Source: Deltaproteobacteria bacterium
Lineage (GTDB): Bacteria; Desulfobacterota; DSM-4660; Desulfatiglandales; Desulfatiglandaceae
Length of the DNA: 5,105 nucleotides
NCBI GenBank assembly: GCA_013349725.1
Contig: DUZB01000203.1
Span: 2,958 to 8,062 of the forward strand
Reading direction: 5' to 3'
A program made the translations under genes and the position numbers. Shown piece by piece: positions 4,732-5,105 of the stretch. The first letter of the stretch is position 1, and each line of letters opens with the position of its first letter. Below the pieces are notes generated by a model, which searched no databases, had not been told where the DNA came from, and worked only from the letters and a program-made list of their open reading frames with translations.

Positions 4732-5105
4732 GCGCGAAAACTTTTTTCTCTCTCATCAAGATCGAACATACCCTGTTCGCACGGCCCCTGGCATTGACCG
4801 GGGCGGTTTTAGGCGCCAGGGGAATGCCCGATCTTTGGACCCTGCTCGTCATGGCAGTGGCATTTACGGCGGCTCGGGCTGCCGCCATGGCCTTTAACCG
4901 CCTTGTAGACAGCCGACTGGATGCCCGGAATCCAAGGACTGCGGAAAGGGAAATCCCCACAGGGGCCGTCGGCCTGGGGGTTGTTTTCTGGACGGCCGGT
5001 TTTGATATCCTCTACGCCTGCCAGGATGTGGAGTTTGACCGGGAAAAAGGACTCCACTCCATTCCCGCAAACCTAGGCACAGGGACGGCCATGAAGCTTG
5101 CGGCC
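4728..5105 (+). pseudogene. mqnP: UbiA-family prenyltransferase, MqnP-like, with internal deletion and cut by the window end
   Basis: GTG 4728 overlaps the ubiD stop in GTGA, and the frame stays open for 126 codons to the window edge. MqnP-type UbiA proteins (about 290 residues, eight or nine membrane helices) attach the polyprenyl tail to the naphthalene ring at the inner membrane. The N-terminus (SLIKIEHTLFARPLALTGA) and first Asp-rich motif NRLVDSRLDARNPRT (57-71) are clear, and so is the second, DILYACQDVEFD (93-104), followed by GLHSIPA. In intact relatives these motifs are separated by over 100 residues containing two or more membrane helices; here only about 30 separate them, with REIPTGAV joined to GLGVVFWTAGFD. 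Roughly 80-90 residues are missing, so topology and activity would be lost. GGAG at 4712-4715 is a distant, weak ribosome site; translation probably depends on coupling to ubiD. Confidence 0.8.
4964..4980 (+). other. In-frame deletion scar in UbiA-family gene
   Basis: REIPTGAV, which normally leads into the third membrane helix, passes within a few codons into VGLGVVFWTAGFD, the helix just before the second Asp-rich motif. The frame is kept. The breakpoint is approximate. Confidence 0.6.

Noticed and set aside
1530..5105. Novel family of half-size permease, deaminase and prenyltransferase proteins
   Set aside because: In each case the two retained halves match distant parts of a known family, with catalytic or structural cores absent, and one join shows microhomology. 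Deletion explains this better than a new architecture.
1..5105. Mobile element, CRISPR array, tRNA or rRNA
   Set aside because: No transposase or integrase motifs, terminal inverted repeats, regularly spaced repeats, or tRNA/rRNA-like sequences were seen on either strand.

Overview
The window is a compact, moderately GC-rich bacterial stretch with six or seven genes packed almost end to end. The protein families and their pairing point to an anaerobic, menaquinone-using Gram-negative bacterium, most likely a sulfate-reducing or syntrophic Desulfobacterota (former Deltaproteobacteria). The families are a presequence-protease-like M16C peptidase, an NMT1/THI5-type ABC uptake system linked to thiD, and a UbiD/UbiA pair of the futalosine menaquinone route. 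The organism call is an inference from gene content, not from a marker gene.

Layout. Bases 1-717 (+) are the C-terminal part of an M16C zinc peptidase. It converges on thiD (728-1522, -), with a small hairpin in the 10-base gap. Upstream of thiD on the minus strand lie the remains of a three-part ABC importer, transcribed in the order binding protein (from 2717), ATPase (to 1913), permease (1904-1530), then thiD. A short divergent control region (2718-2798) carries two overlapping candidate promoters around a 14-bp palindrome. On the plus strand follow an amidohydrolase resembling aminodeoxyfutalosine deaminase (2799-3302), a complete UbiD-family decarboxylase (3292-4731, MqnL-like), and the start of a UbiA-family prenyltransferase (4728 to the window end, MqnP-like). 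These genes overlap one another (11 and 4 bases), as in a translationally coupled operon.

How the genes work together. The minus-strand unit looks like pyrimidine-precursor uptake (ThiXYZ type) feeding the HMP/HMP-P kinase ThiD for thiamin synthesis. The plus-strand unit looks like deamination, decarboxylation and prenylation steps of the futalosine menaquinone pathway.

The striking feature is damage. ThiD, UbiD and the visible part of the peptidase look complete. Every other gene lacks large conserved blocks: the binding protein loses its C-terminal two thirds and runs into an ATPase without Walker A, and the permease, amidohydrolase and prenyltransferase each lack internal segments. At one junction the sequence TGGCGGAC reads naturally as both the binding-protein side and the ATPase side, which is the mark of a microhomology deletion. 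The four intragenic scars keep the reading frame open. The ATPase also carries a +2 and a +1 indel that cancel each other. I cannot tell from sequence alone whether this is real genome erosion or an assembly/amplification artefact. An intact UbiD between broken pathway partners leans toward artefact or a very recent event. I see no convincing new defence or mobile system.
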